Assembly: GCA_030141605.1 (NCBI GenBank)
Contig: JAQGDQ010000011.1
Location: 62,001 to 126,000 of the forward strand
Direction of reading: 5' to 3'
From: Tubiluchus corallicola
Taxonomy: Eukaryota > Priapulida > Priapulimorpha > Priapulimorphida > Tubiluchidae
Length of the DNA: 64,000 nucleotides
In this document: positions 22,873-37,800 of the stretch, piece by piece
How positions within the stretch are numbered: the stretch's first letter is position 1
How the letters are laid out: each line of letters starts with the position of its first letter
Notes under the pieces: generated by a model
What the model was told of the DNA's origin: nothing
The model's database searches: none
What the model saw: the letters and a program-made list of their open reading frames with translations, nothing else
Position numbers and translations under genes: made by a program

Positions 22873-25800
22873 ATGAATCCCATTTACGTGATGCTCATTC
22901 TGTTGTCAGTAAAGTTTAAGATGGTCTGTTCATGTGAGGTGACACCAAAGTTTGTTGTCAGCGTAGATGCGAGTTCCCCCGTTGCAGCTCTCACAAGTTT
23001 CTGGAAGAGCACTGGCCTTTGGTAAGCTGATGGACTAACTACTTTGTATATTTGCAAAAACAGTAGCTTCAAAGTGGCTTTTCCAGTTTTAATTTTTGAA
23101 AAATATCTTGTAGGACACATTAATAGAACTATGTGCTTGTTTTATTTACCTTGTTTTTTTACTTGTTCTTACTTGACCAAATAAAAAATTATTTTAATTT
23201 CTGGCTCAAGATTTATCAGAATAATAAAATTTAATCTAATGAGCTAGAATCACCTTGGTGTTAGCAATTTTATACTGAAATTCTGAATTTGGTTGGTTAG
23301 GTATAAGGAATGAACTTTGGACTGTGTTATCCATTAGAATATATGGTGGCCTAGTGGTTAAGCTGTCTGCAATGTAAGCTACAGCTTCGTGGTTCAAATC
23401 TAGGCTGTATCCCAACTTTTTTGCATTTCCTGTCTTTCAAGTTTGGTAAAAAATTTAAATAACTGAGGGTTTGTAACATCATTAAAGCCTCATTAAAGTC
23501 ATTATACTTTAGTCATTTTCTGAACTGTGGAGAATTCACTCATTTGAATGTTTGTTACTGGAATTCATTTGAAAGTCATTGTGGAAGCACTTGCAGTGTA
23601 TGCTTGTAAACATGCCTTTCTTGCCATGGATAAGGCATTAAAAGGCATGTGTCAAATATAGTAAATTTTGAAAGCAGTACCTACAGTAGGTGTATTTCAA
23701 GAATGCTTTGAGGTCAACGTTACGCATTTATCAAAACGCTTCTGGATGGAAAGTCAAAATGTGTCTGCATGCATAATTGTACACATGTGATAGTTTGAAA
23801 CCTGCCAACCAGTTGATGTAAAATGAGTGTGAAACATGGAAAGCCAGGGGATTATCCAGCTCCCGACAGTGGTCTAGGAGGGAGCAAATTATGCCCAGAA
23901 CGTTTAGCTTTTTCCGGTATCAAAATCAAATTATCAAAAAAATTTGGTCAAAACAATAAAAAAGATAATTTTTGGCTTTCTTATACTGCTATTATGTAGT
24001 TCACTATGATTTATATATAAATATGTTCTTTTGTGCAATGAAAATAGCTCAGTAGCAGTCAAAATAGTCTAATTTTCAATAATTCTAATACACTTTACCG
24101 TAATAATTGTCGTAAGATTCATGGGTGCTACTGTGTTATTGAGAGTAGTACTACTAATCATGTTCTTTGCAAACTTGTATGTGAAGTTTTGAAATGTGTG
24201 TGAACTGAAACTTGATGTGTGTGTGGATGTGAAAGACTTAAAATTTGTGTGACACATGCTTAATGCTTGAGAGTTGGCAGGTCTGCAGTTTGATGCATTT
24301 GATGTGTTTTCATTTTCAACTTTCAGTCCTCCTGATCCACACCAGAAAGCAGAGAAATTTCTATTACATGAAGACATGGCAATGAACTTGGCTTTGATTG
24401 GTGCAATTCCGCATGGTAGCATTGAACAGATAAGAATACACTGGCTACTGGACCTCATCAAAATCAGGTTTGCTTATTTTATTAGGTTGCTTCTTACAGT
24501 TTTACTGATTTTAACCCTCACACACACAGACAAGAAAAAAGATGAACTAGAGAACAGAAAACAGGGAATTTAAAGTTCTTGTGCACTAATAAAAACAGAA
24601 AACAGAAATGTTATTTTGCTGAAACATTTTGTAAAGTAAGCACTGCTTGATTTGCGAAACAGAAACAGTGACTTTGCCTACTGCCAGAGATGTTACCGAA
24701 ACTGATATTACAAACCGAAACTGAAATTAACGAAATTACGTTTTATTTGAGCTGCTTTAGCCAAAATTTTCCAGCGATTTTTAACATCTAGGAGAAAAAA
24801 GGTAAGCTGGATAAATACTACTAAAACCTCGGAAAAACCTTACCGAAAATTACGGAAAGTTTTGGTTGCAAAAGTTAATAATTTCGACGAAAACACAAAA
24901 CTCCAACCTAAAGTGCAATTATCGGCAAACCGAAACATCGAAGTTTCGGTAACATCCCTTGCTATTGTGTCAAGAAATGCTAAACAACTGCGATAACCAG
25001 CCAAGCAATGATGGAAAGCAAGTTGTTTGTGATTGAAGGAAATGGCAGCCTGAATTGCTATTGCTTTAGAATTTTGCTTTTTCTGTGTTCTTTGTTTCTC
25101 ATTTGTGGGGCATATGTTTCACTAGAGAAAAATGGGAAACGACAATAAAACAAGTGGAGACCAATTGCCTTGGGAATTATTTTGTACACTCAATGTGCAC
25201 TAAGCTTTAATGTATATGTTTCAAGGTTGGATTATTAATGTATATGTTTCAAGGTTGGATTATTAAAGAGACTGATCTATCTTTGTTGTCAGCATAAATT
25301 GCTTTACATTTAAAATTTTTGCTTTGCCTTTGTAATTCGTATGTTAAAACATAAATATCAGTTTGCGGGATTTTGTCAGTGGAAATAACCCACTTCCTTT
25401 TTTGGAGATAGATGCTTCAAAGTATACAAAAAAATTTGTTCTGAAATGTCTTTTTAGTTCTTAGTGTTTTTTCGCAGACATTTTTTCATCAGTGATAGTT
25501 CTACAACTTCAGTGTCTAATAAGATCAGTATAAGGATTGATGTTTATAACGGAAATTTATAACATTGCTGGATTTTTTTCTAAAGAAATGTTTCAAATTC
25601 ATTTGAGGTTGACTAACTCTGCTACTGTAATCGCTGAGGTTATTAGGTTGACTACAAGGTTAGATTTTATTTGATTTCACTTACTCAAAGCTGCTGCTAG
25701 TTATAGTTTATTTATAAGCATTATTGAAATCTTTAACGAAATGTTCACCTAATTACCACAAACACGCTTTTCACTCTCGTACTTTACTGAAAAGTCTATT

Positions 25801-28800
25801 AATTATAGTCATCGTTGTTGCCATCATCATCACCACCATCACTAGCATATCCATTATTATTTTCATAGGTATCCTCGTTACCATCATCACCATTGTGTGC
25901 GGCATTATCATTACCGTCATCATCATTGTAACCATCATCAGTGATTGTCGCCGCCATCTTCATTATCATGTATTGGCTACTTGCTGCCATTGTACGTATA
26001 CATTTGATTTGCATTATACTTTTTTACTTATAACAATTTACAATTGAAAACTAAAAAAGAGTGCACAACGCTTGAATTTCTCAGGTCTGTTTTCTATTAA
26101 TTGTTCATTTCAGCACTCTAGCAGATGGACCCATCGTCTTATATGATTTTCACTTTCTGGATCTGCTTCTGGATAAACTGCATCAGCTCAGATTAAAGCC
26201 GGGTTTTGAACTGATGGGAAATCCTGGAGGTTACTTTACCAATTTCGAGGATCAAAAGCAGATTTTTCAGTTTAAGGAGTTAGTGGCTACTCTTGCTAAA
26301 CGATACATAGGTAATGATTTCTTATCTGTTGCGTGTAATTAAATTTGTGCTCAATTTTAGTTATCCATAATTGTTGTGTAACTCCAATGGCGGGTAAAAA
26401 ACACTTAACCATTTTAACTTTTCCAAAAACCAAAACAGTGGAAAAGTAATTTTAAAAGATGAAATTCTATAACTTGCTTACAAACTTTTTTCTATGACTG
26501 AATTATCACTTGTAAGCCACCAGCCGTTACACCCTGTGAGAGGCTGTCTGCGTCATTTAAGTTATAATTTTATACTACAGATGGTGTTCATTGCATCATT
26601 AGCATTAAAAATTTCATTGTTAGATATAAGAGATTTGTCTAAGCAAAACAGTAGACCCGCTCTGTACTTAAAGAAAAATAAAAAACTTCTGATAGCTTTT
26701 GCTTTTTTAAGTATTTTTATAAGTTTAATTTTTTTTGTAGAAAGATTTGGGCTTGATTACGTGTCGTCTTGGAACTTTGAATCGTGGAACGAACCAGACC
26801 ATCATGATTTCGACAACCTAAATATGACTGTGCAAGGTATGAAAATGAACACAATATGGTTAATCTACCATTTTTAATATCCATTTTAATATGTTCTGAA
26901 AGAGGGTCTCTAGTAGAACATTTTTCTCATGTCCATTATAACTCGATTGGATATCCACTGTTGTAGTTGAAAAAAGTGTGACAGGCACACTGAGTGAGTG
27001 ATTGAGTGAGCAAGGGAACAAATAAAGAAATCACTGGATTTTTTTCCAGAACCCAAGCTGATGCTCGGAAATCCACTTTTTAATAATAAAAAAGTTTTGT
27101 TTCCGTCGAGAAAATTACATTGCATCTGCGATATCTTTCACTTTCCTCTTCAAATCAAATTTTGTACACTTGTACCCTGTGGTGGGTGAAAAAAGTCGTA
27201 ATGGTGCTGTGTCCAGTGACCTTAGACCTCTAGCCTGCAATGTTTTTTGCAGCCTTTTACTTTTTCTAAGAATTTTCGGAGATGGCAACAGTACATTAAG
27301 TCTTTGCTTAACTGCTATGAAAGCTTTATAAGAACCTTTACACTTTATTCAGAAAAACTTCTCAAAATTTAAAAATGTTGCACAAGTAATTCTTTTTTAC
27401 TTGTTGCATTTATATCCAGCCAACACAATGCTTAAGTTTGAATGGTACTATGGTGTTATTACTTTCAATTTATAAATAATGGGTAAATATACATATTTGT
27501 TGGGAAAGAGTGGTTGGCCAAAAAATCATCACAACAAAATGATGTACATTAAAGGAAAAAAAGCATCAAAATTTCAGCATCACCAAAACAAAAAATTGCT
27601 AAACAGGGAGGTGCTAAAGGAGGACTTGCATTTTGTTTGTGATATGAAACAGCAGAAGTCTTTACGCTGTGTGAATATTACAACAATCGAGGACCAGTCT
27701 AATGAAGGTGCCAGTTAGCTGTTGCTCCTATACATCCAATAAATGCATTATGATGAAACAGGTAAATGACAAAATATGTGGTCATACTTTAATCATTGAT
27801 TGCCAGTGTGTCATCTAAACTGAGTGTCCTGATTCTTTCTCAGTAATTGCATAGTAATTTAGTAGGGGTGTTTAATATTCAAAACTCAAATGTTTTGCTC
27901 TGATAAAAATCAAGTTTTTGAAAGTAGTGTATTTTTAAAAACTTCAAATACAAATCAGAAACTCATTAACTTGTTTGTTCTTATAAATATTCTAAAATAC
28001 AAAACAAATTCTGCTTGCTTAGTATGATGTAGAAATGTGTGTGATTAAATTTTCATTTCTAAAGGTTTCTTGAATTACTACGATGCATGCTCTGAAGGGT
28101 TGTTCAAAGCTAGCGTGAGATTAAAGCTTGGAGGACCTGCAGCTTCCTGTCGTCAGACGGATTTTTCCAGAATGTGTTGGGCACTATTAGCACATTGTGA
28201 TAATGGGACGAATTATTTTACAGAAGAGCGTGGTGTGAGGTTAGACTTCATTTCATTTCACCACAAGGTGTTTATTTAAAACATTGTGTAAAATTTGATA
28301 ACTGATGTAATGTTTCAATGTTAAAGTCAAGTAAAATGTGTGAAATTGTAATAATTGATGTGATGCTTCTAGGTCAAGGTCAAGTAAATGTGTGAAATTG
28401 TGTTAGATAATACAACAGTTCAATGGTTAAACACACACTAAACGTAAATGTAAAATGACAGGATGACATTGTGTGTAAGTCATACTTTGCATAACCAGTC
28501 TAGTCAATTGTAAATAGAACTGATCTTTAGTATACTATCATACATTGTACAGATCTCCATTCTCTCCAAGGTCAAGGTCAACTAGATGTGTAAAATTTTG
28601 GTAATCTAGTAAATTTGTTAAATTGTGATAACTGATGTAATGCTTCAAGGTCAATGATATTTTTTTAAAATGTGTAAATGTGAAATTGTAATAACTGATT
28701 TTACATTTCAAGGTTAAGGTCAAGCAAATGTGTGAAATTGTGACATCTAATACAGCATTTCAGTGTGTTCAGTGGTTAAACACACACTAACATAAATGTA

Positions 28801-31800
28801 AAATGACAAGATGACATTGTGTGTAACTCATATTTTGCATAACCAATTTAGTCAATTGTAAATAGTACTGATCTTTAGTACGCTATCATAGTCTACCAAT
28901 CTGCATTTTCTCATTCACTCATCGCCTCACTTACTCACCCCAGAAGTTTCCCACTAATCTGCTGAGTTATTTACTCTCTTACTCACATGTTTCCATTCAC
29001 TCATTGACTCCTATTCAGTCGACTGTTCACTTTCTTTCTCACTCACTCATTCATTCTCAGTCATCCATTCTTACTCACTGATTCATTCACTTACCTGCTT
29101 ACTTGTTATAAGAGACTATTCACAATGAATGTTCACTTTACAATCTTCATAATATTCAAGCTTATAAATAAAGAAACTGATTGAAAGGCTAATTGACATG
29201 TTTGTTTTTTCTGTATTTCAGGGTAATGGGTCATCTAAGTTCATTTTAGATACAGAAATTGAGACGATCAGGGCAATTAGACAAAAACATCCAAAATTTC
29301 TTCACACACCTATTTTTAACGAGTAAGTATACTTTTTATTTTTAGTACTTTATTTCTTAACGTGACATTATGGAACATTATGTTTTATAACAATGGTTTT
29401 GTACCCTCAGAAATTACTTAACACCGATGATTGTGTTGGCAGCAAGTTTAATTAAAAATAATCCTTTAGCTGAACTAGCAGTGGATGCTAGTGCTTTCTC
29501 CCTTACCCAAAAATATTTTTCCCAATGCTCACCTCTCCGTTTACTTATCAGGTTCAGTGTTCATTAACTTTTATCATTAAGAAGATAATGTGAGCTACTC
29601 CCTCACTTCAATAAAAAAAATTAAGTTTTTAGTAAGTGTCTAATTTACCCATTCTATTTGATTACATTGAGTACATGCAAGTACTCAAGTGTATTTGGTA
29701 TTTTTCTACACGAATTGGATTTACCATCTGAAATTTGTTTGTTTTTTGCCGTTCCCATTACATTTGTCTTCTTGTTATCACTGACTACCACATAATAGTG
29801 TGCACGCTGTGCACTAAGTCTAATTTCTTTGTCATTTCATTGTACAGTGAAGCTGATCCAATGAAGGGCTGGTCTAAACCTCAGTGGTGGCGGAAAGATT
29901 CAACCGATGCAGCAATGGTAGTGAAGGTAAAAACATTACTGTAGTCACAGTAAGCCCGGTATGTTGTTATGTAGGTATGCATTACACTTTTTATCCCATC
30001 TGTATAATGTGAAAAAAAGAGATCCATTTTGCTTGTTAGAGTACATTCTCTGGGGTACATATAACATATCTTAATAATCATGAAGCCCGATTTATGTAAA
30101 ATGTGACATATAACAACATATATAACAACATGATATATAACATAAGATATATATATATGCAGCAAGAAAAGTACAATAATTAAAGTGCAAGGAAACCCTT
30201 TACTTACATAAAGCTGTCTTGAAAATTTATATCACCTACATGCTACTGTCTTATTGCGCACAGAGCTTGCATTAGCAGTAACACTGTATCATACTTGTAT
30301 AAAATTTAATCTCCTGCGATGACCGTTAGATGCAGCCATTTTAACGGTAAGTCATGTGAAGCAAGTTTTGATAACATTGCGTAAAGTTTGAAAAAATAAT
30401 CAGAGCATTCACTGCACACCCTTCCCTGACTAAGGAAAAATTTAAATTACTTTATATTGTCAATTAGATCAATGATGTGTTTTTTGGTGAATCATTGGTG
30501 CACACTAGGACAGTGATATTATAACGTTCTACCAGTTGGCACGGGTATTTTAAATTATTAAGAATTTTCTTTTCCAGTTATGTAAGTCTTTCAAGCAGGT
30601 AAGTGTAATGCCAAGTAATATAACTTGGTGTGGAAAGTTTTTTTGAGATTGTCTTCAAAATTGTCTTTTCTATCCCTTTAAGAAAACTGATATTTCGCCT
30701 GCTTTCTCTGAAAATATCTTTGCATGAGCTTTACCTGCTGTCTATATAACTCATCCAAAAATATTTTCACCATTCACCATTGTTAATGCCTGGCGAAACA
30801 TCTGGTGTTTTAATTAGAGTACTTTGTATATGTAAACATGTCTGTCGTTATAATCAAAGATGTTCTTTAACATATCTTACTTCTGTGGTTACATTTATGA
30901 TTGTATATGCGATTTCCGCAATTAGATGAGCCACTGTTGCATAATTTCTAGTGTTTTATACACAAAACAGTTCATTTTAGCGCATCTGCCTATGGAACTT
31001 GTAGACTGATTTTGCACGTGTTCAGGTCATCTCCCAGCATCAGAATGAGCTACTGTCTAAACATCGGAAGCAGAACATCAACTACAAGCTGCTCAGTAAT
31101 GACAACAGTTTTCTGAATTACTTTCCACACTTTTTCACGCAGCGCACTCTATTGGCAAGGTTCCAAATGAATGCCACGATACCCAAATACAGCGAGTTCA
31201 TCCGGAAGCCGGTGTACGCGGTTATGGGTTTGATGGCGTTTCTTGGAGAAAAACAAGTAAAATCTCAGATTTGTACGTGTTGAAATGACAGTTGGTATTT
31301 TGTTTTGCAGACGTAATCATTTTAATTGTGATTGTAATCTTAGGACTTGCTACTGATATGCTTGCCAATTTGTATCAGGTTGCACACAACATGTGAACTA
31401 AGCTTCATGGGTAAAGACCAGTTATCAGCGGTTTTTAATTTCTGACAGGTTTTCTAGTAAAAAGCACAGAAATTTGTAGCAGTACTTCAAAACATTTACA
31501 GGCGTTTGTAATATCTTTACTACTAGTAAAAAATAAATCAATTTACTTTGACTATTGAGCTATAGTTATGAGTTTCTTAAAGTCCAATAAGTTTTTGTTT
31601 TAAAACAGCACCTGCCTACAATACTTCCTTATTCGTGTCAACATATGTTGTACATCTTTTTGCGTTATGTACATACTCTCGTGTGCACTGCTTTTAGTAT
31701 CAGTGTCATCAGTCTTAGTACATAAGCTTTTACATGTTTAAACCATAACGGCTTTATATTTTTTGGATTTCTTTTTATGAGCATGGAAATGTGGGCAGTT

Positions 31801-34800
31801 TACGTACTTCTTACAAAAACAACTGTGCCTGCAAACGTGGTGTGTTCTAATGCACAGCAGTTTTGAAGGAAACTATGTGCATCGCACTGTGTGGTTTTAG
31901 AAAAACTTTAATTAACTTTGTCAAGTGTTTTGGGGTAAACAGTTTGCATGTAAAAATTGATTTTTTTATTTACGATGAATATGAGAGGCATTTGAGAGCA
32001 TTGCAGAAGGAGCAAATGATTACCCGGCTGCCAAATGTGTTAAATTCAAGCCTGTTTTTTATTTGTCTAGCTAGTCTTGATGAAACCAAAGAAGTAAACA
32101 ATGACAGAGTGGGTGCTTTGGCTACTGTGCATGTTCCAAAGACCATATATGGTCATGGCAGGTATTGCAGTTGTTTAGATATGTTTATATTGTCATTAGT
32201 GTGTGATTACAGGGACATTCATGTTGCCTAAAATGAAAGACAACTAGGAAAGCCAAAATGAATGGTGAGTTGTAGGCTTCATGGCGGAGTAACTAGGTGT
32301 AAGTGAGTGATATGTGGCTGCCGTAGATTCATACTCGCTCTGGGTGGTATCATCCATAAGCCTTGACTGTTTACCTCATGCAAAGAGGATACATGTACAT
32401 CTGAATATGGCTGAGACGTCTCTGCTGGTTCAGTAGCTTGTCTTAGAGGGATAGCCTTGACGGTGAGCTGGGTTCCAGTCTTGCTGCAAACATTGCATTG
32501 AGTATGCTGTGCCTTTGAATGCCAGCTTGATGTGTGCAAAAATCTATATAAAAAGCTTACTATTAACCTTCATTTTTGCCAAGTAAGTGCTAGATGTTTT
32601 GGATACCATTAGATGAGTTTTCAAAATTTTAAGATTCAAGATTGTTTATTTCGCATCAACACAAATACAACAGGTATGTAAAAAAAATTCAATAGTTCAG
32701 TAGTTAACAAAAGGCAAAATACTCAATAAGAAGCAAATTTTGAAATATGTTTAATTAAATACCTAGTTAGATGATTTGTGTTGTAGGGAGTTATCTGCTC
32801 AATTATAGAATTTGTTTGAAATACAATTGAAGCTGTATCAGTGCAAAGAACATGTTTCACTTTACCACTTTAATAGCTACAAGCCGCAAAACAAATTATG
32901 GAAGAATTTAAAAAAAACATTTCTAAAGCATTAATTTTTGCATGTTTTTTAATCAGCTCAGCATTCTTGCAAGCCGGAATGTGCCATTTACTGGCAGGCA
33001 TATTAAACATAGGTAGTTGTGGTGGGACCGGAATCTGCAGGTAGTCATCGACTTACAATCACAATCGGTTTCTGCTGGCTGATTGATCGTAAGATGAATT
33101 GGTCACAAGTTGGACACGTATCTTCAATGTATATTCAAGCGGTGCGCTACTACATGCAAGACGTTGTGTGTGTACACACTAATTATAGTGGCACCTGTGA
33201 TATATTTATTGAAACAGACAACGATTTCTAGTTAATTTGTTTAAAAAATAAAGGGAAATATGAGTTATAGTTGGTTTTGTATAACTAATTAATTAAGTTG
33301 TGGACGTGTCGTAATGTTGAACATTCATAAGTTGCTCAGGTCATAAGTCGACAACTGCCTGTAGTTCATTTTCAGTGACAAGACACTGGCCCAGCAGACG
33401 TGTCTTAGCTATGTACCGATGGATGCACATCATCTCTCGATGACAGAAATAACCAGAAGCTGTATGTTAGGTGAAACTACTCAAAAGCAGTTTCTTGTTA
33501 GTCACTCATCTATTTACTAATCAGGTCTCTCACTGCTTAACTTTAGTTGCTAAGCATATACCATAGCCACTCTGCATTTTTCTGGCTTTGTTGTAGTGAA
33601 GCCTTTTCTGCAACTAGATTTTATTGACAAGTTTCATAAAACTAGACCTGTGATGTAGATTTAATTATCATACAAGCTTACTGCACACCTGTGTAACTGT
33701 GTACTTTAAATTTATTAGTGTAAATTGTTCTAGTTGGCAGTTGTGCATTTTATTGTACAATAGTGATGATATCAAAAACTCGTCCGGAGCTGTGGAAATT
33801 CGTTTTGATATCAGAGGCGTACCTAGTGAAATCAACTTGAAAGGTGTGCCAATTAAACTATTGAATATTAGTGTTATACCTATTAACCATATCTGTGTGT
33901 GTGTGTGTGCGCGTGCGCGTACGTGCGTGCGTGCATGCTTGCGTGCATGTGTGCATGTGTGTTGAGTGATTCCTTATTCTTGTAATACTGACTACACTAA
34001 ATTATAGGCTTATTATTTATTTGTTAAGCACACAATATGTAAATTATGTGTTTCTTTTCTACCTGTGTGAATGGAGAGGAATTAGAAAGGTTCATTAGGC
34101 TAGTTGCAGTCAGGGGACATTGCAGTAGTTCATCATCTCACTTCAGCATTTTTTCGAGTCCATATTAAACTTATGTAAAATTGCCTTAAAGCTCTAATGC
34201 TTTGGGTTTTTTGTTAATGAGAACACAAGCAGAATTGCCAAGTTTGAAACGAGCATTACGTTAGAGATTGCATTCCTTTAGAATAACAGGGCTACAATCC
34301 AATTACGTGTGTTATCTTCTGCTCCCCATAAAAAACGAATTCAATTGAGAAGGTCTAGTCTCTGGAAGGTCCAATAATAGGTTTTCTGAGCGTGTTCTAC
34401 CCCATTTCACAATACAATGAAGAGAATGTTGAAACTTGCAAGCTGGTAGTGGATAAACGCCACTTGACTTTTTTGCAATCGGTAATGTTGATGAATTTTT
34501 TCTCCATCTAGATTTACGATGGATGATGTTTGAAGTTAATAATGTAAGGACCAATCCAGCAAAAGTTTGGGAAAGCTTTGGCAAACCTGTTTATCCGACA
34601 GGAAAACAATTCCGTGAGATTAGGAACCAGGAGGTAAGCTTGTCATCTTTGCAGATACTATTTGTTTTGCATCAGTTTTGCAGGAATTCCTTGCACCTTG
34701 GATAAATGAGATAATCATAAAAGTTCATATTTGTAATGATATGATAATTAAGAAGGCACGTAAATGTACAAGATTTGGTTGGTGTATTAATTGATGTTTG

Positions 34801-37800
34801 TTTTCTAATGTGTAATCGTAAAATGGCAATTCTTTGTACAATGTTTTCAAAATAATATATACAACTACGAAAGAAAAGTGCACTATATTTTGTTAGCTAA
34901 AAAACAAGCAAAATCACTAAATATAACATTTTATATTACACTAAGTGTATTTTTTCTTATCCTGTCTTGGTTTAGCTTTCTTTATATACTTTCATGTTAC
35001 TTTTTCTGGTTCTTGATTTGCAAACGAAGGTAGATAGTGGTTTTGAAATATTTTCTCCATTAATCTATGTATTGACACCCACGAAGCACTGCAGTTAGAT
35101 TTGGACAAATACAATAACTAACAAGATGTTAATAGGATGTGGGTCCTGGGATTAATATATAATCTACATATTGGTACCCACGAAGCACTGCAGTCGGATT
35201 TGGGCAAATACAATAATTAACAAGATGTTCATAGGATGTGGGTCCTGGGATTAATATATAATCTACATATTGGCACCCACGAAGCACTGCAGTCGGATTT
35301 GGACAAATACAATAACTCACAAGATGTTCATAGGATGTGGGTCCTGGGATTAATATATAATCTACATATTGGCACCCACGAAGCACTGCAGTCGGATTTG
35401 GACAAATACAATAACTCACAAGATGTTCATAGGATGTGGGTCCTGGGATTAATATATAATCTACATATTGGCACCCACGAAGCACTGCAGTCGGATTTGG
35501 ACAAATACAATAACTCACAAGATGTTCATAGGATGTGGGTCCTGGGATTAATATATAATCTACATATTGGCACCCACGAAGCACTGCAGTCGGATTTGGA
35601 CAAATACAATAACTAACAAGATGTTCATAGGATGTGGGTCCTGGGATTAATATATAAATCATGCATAATTTTAATTTCAGGAGCCTTGGGCAGTTGGTCC
35701 TCACAGCTTTTCTGTGTTGTGTAATATGACTGTATGTCTTCCTTTACCTGGAGTATTGCTGTTACATATCTGTGCAAGATCTGCGGAGCCACCTGCTCAG
35801 GTTTGTATTCAGAAATCAATGGTACAAGACTACAAGTTTATTCATGAAAAGCGACACTGCATTTGGCTGCAAATGTTTGAAAGTTTTGGACTTGTTGGAG
35901 TGATTATGCCAATTGCAGCTTGAACTTATCTGGTACAGAGAACTACGTTTTTGCCACGCGCAATAGGCCACACTTTTAGTTGTTTCGTGAGTTAGAAGGG
36001 ATTTCAAATTCATAAATTAAATTTCTGGCATAATGTCCTTGTCAGGCATTTCTAGTTTGTGTCATATAATCAAGTGACATTATCAGTAATGGACACCTGT
36101 AACTTGCTGTTACCTAACCTACCTTATGTAAACTATAGTACAACAGTGCCATGTCAAATCAAATAACTAGAAACTCGGCTGCTGACTACATTCCTTAGTT
36201 CTTATCCCCTTTACTCGTCATCAACACTTATTCCCATAAGAATTCAAACATTTTTACCTTTTGCCTTGTGTTGTTAGCATTTGTTTTCGTTTAAACCCTT
36301 TCAGGCAAACCTTTTTACTCATGATTATGGCAGTCTGTAGTCTTTCTCAGTGTTTGACCTGCTTTGTGTATTTTTAAGCTGTTATTGTTATTGCGATGTT
36401 ACGAGTGCATCATGCTTTCACATTTTTGTAATTCTGTGAATGATGGTTTTGAACTGTCATATCCTATATGTCTGCAGGTAACTGATGTGATGATCTATAA
36501 TATCACTAGGAATGAAGTTTTGATCACTTGGAGTGATTCGTACATTCACACAAAGTGAGTGCTTTTCAATTTGTCCTACAAATACTATGTAAGTTTTCCC
36601 AGTTTTGTTGTTTACAAGTCTTTTGATCTGGTTTATTTCACCCAACTTTCTTAAATACTACATACTAGAAGTATTTTCTTAGAGCTAGAAGATTAGAAAG
36701 AACACTGTAGTGCCAATGGTCAGCTTCTCGAAACACAGGCTAACTACAACTCTGTATTGTTATTGAAAATCGGTCCCATCTTAGTTTCTGAAATTTCAAA
36801 TCAAGTTGTCAAACAAAAGCAGTATCTTCTTGAAGTCCCATTGACAGAATGTGTGATGCTTACATTGCACCATACCAAGCTGTTTAAAAAATGACTTCTA
36901 TTTTTCAGATGTATTCTTACTTATGAAGTGGAATTTGCTGCAACGGGGAGCAAGTATGAACGAATTAACATTAGAAATACATTCTTCACTTCATTCCTGT
37001 TCTCGCCTGTATCTACACAAACAGGTACAGATAAGAAATTAATATACGTTTCTGGTGAAATAAACTCACAATAAGAAAAATATTTAAAACGAAATTGCTA
37101 GAGATTCATAACTGATCCCAGATTTGAACTCAAGGATGAGAAGCTGAGATCTTTCGATTACAATTTCTATTTCTGAGGTAGATCTGAGCTGAGACTTTTC
37201 CACCATTTCTTCTTTTTGGCTAAGTTTGATTTTAAATGATTTATTAATTTTGTGTCGTCAGATAGCATGCTAATTCTGTCATTAACTGATAGTCTCAGAA
37301 TTAAGGTCTTTATTAAATAAAGTTTATTATTTATTAAAGTTTTTTATTTAATGAAAGTTGAGTGAAATGTTTTCTTTTAACTGTATGTCTAATCACACAG
37401 TTAATGTAGAATCTTAAAGCAGTAAATTTGTGCTTGTCCGCATTGACTCACTGTGGTGTGACATTGTTTTACGTTTTCTACTGACATGCAGTCCTACAAC
37501 CATATAAATAAGTTCTTTCACCCACATGAATAAAGCTCAGTAACACCCAAAAGTACTTAATTTTCAATAATTATAATATCTTTTCGTGTAATATACATCG
37601 TGAGACTCATGAACGCTACTACTAATTATGTTGTGCTGGGTACTAGTGGCAAAGGAAGCCATTGAAGTCAGGTGATTAACAAACTTGTATGTGAAGTTGT
37701 GGAACGAGTGAGAACTGAAATTTGACGTGTGTGCGAGACAAAGTGTAAAAGATTTAAAATGCATGTGACACGTGCCTAATGCATGAGAGTTGGTAGGTCT

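Noticed and set aside
23340-23415. Working tRNA gene
   Set aside because: A-box and B-box words are present but the arms do not pair into a cloverleaf by eye; kept only as a tRNA-like repeat.
25724-26047. Ile/Val-rich plus-strand frame resembling membrane segments
   Set aside because: It is the translation of an ATC trinucleotide repeat inside an IDUA intron.
31863-32070. Coding sequence continuous upstream of IDUA exon 9
   Set aside because: The frame is open but has no iduronidase similarity, and a strong pyrimidine tract ending TTGTCTAG marks the acceptor at 32070.
32279-32539. 86-codon minus-strand frame with an HxxxxCxxC-like motif
   Set aside because: No recognisable family, inside an IDUA intron, and no support from splice sites; likely chance or an old repeat.
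35129-35704. 191-codon minus-strand and 126-codon plus-strand open frames
   Set aside because: They are by-products of the 99-bp tandem array, whose unit length is divisible by three.
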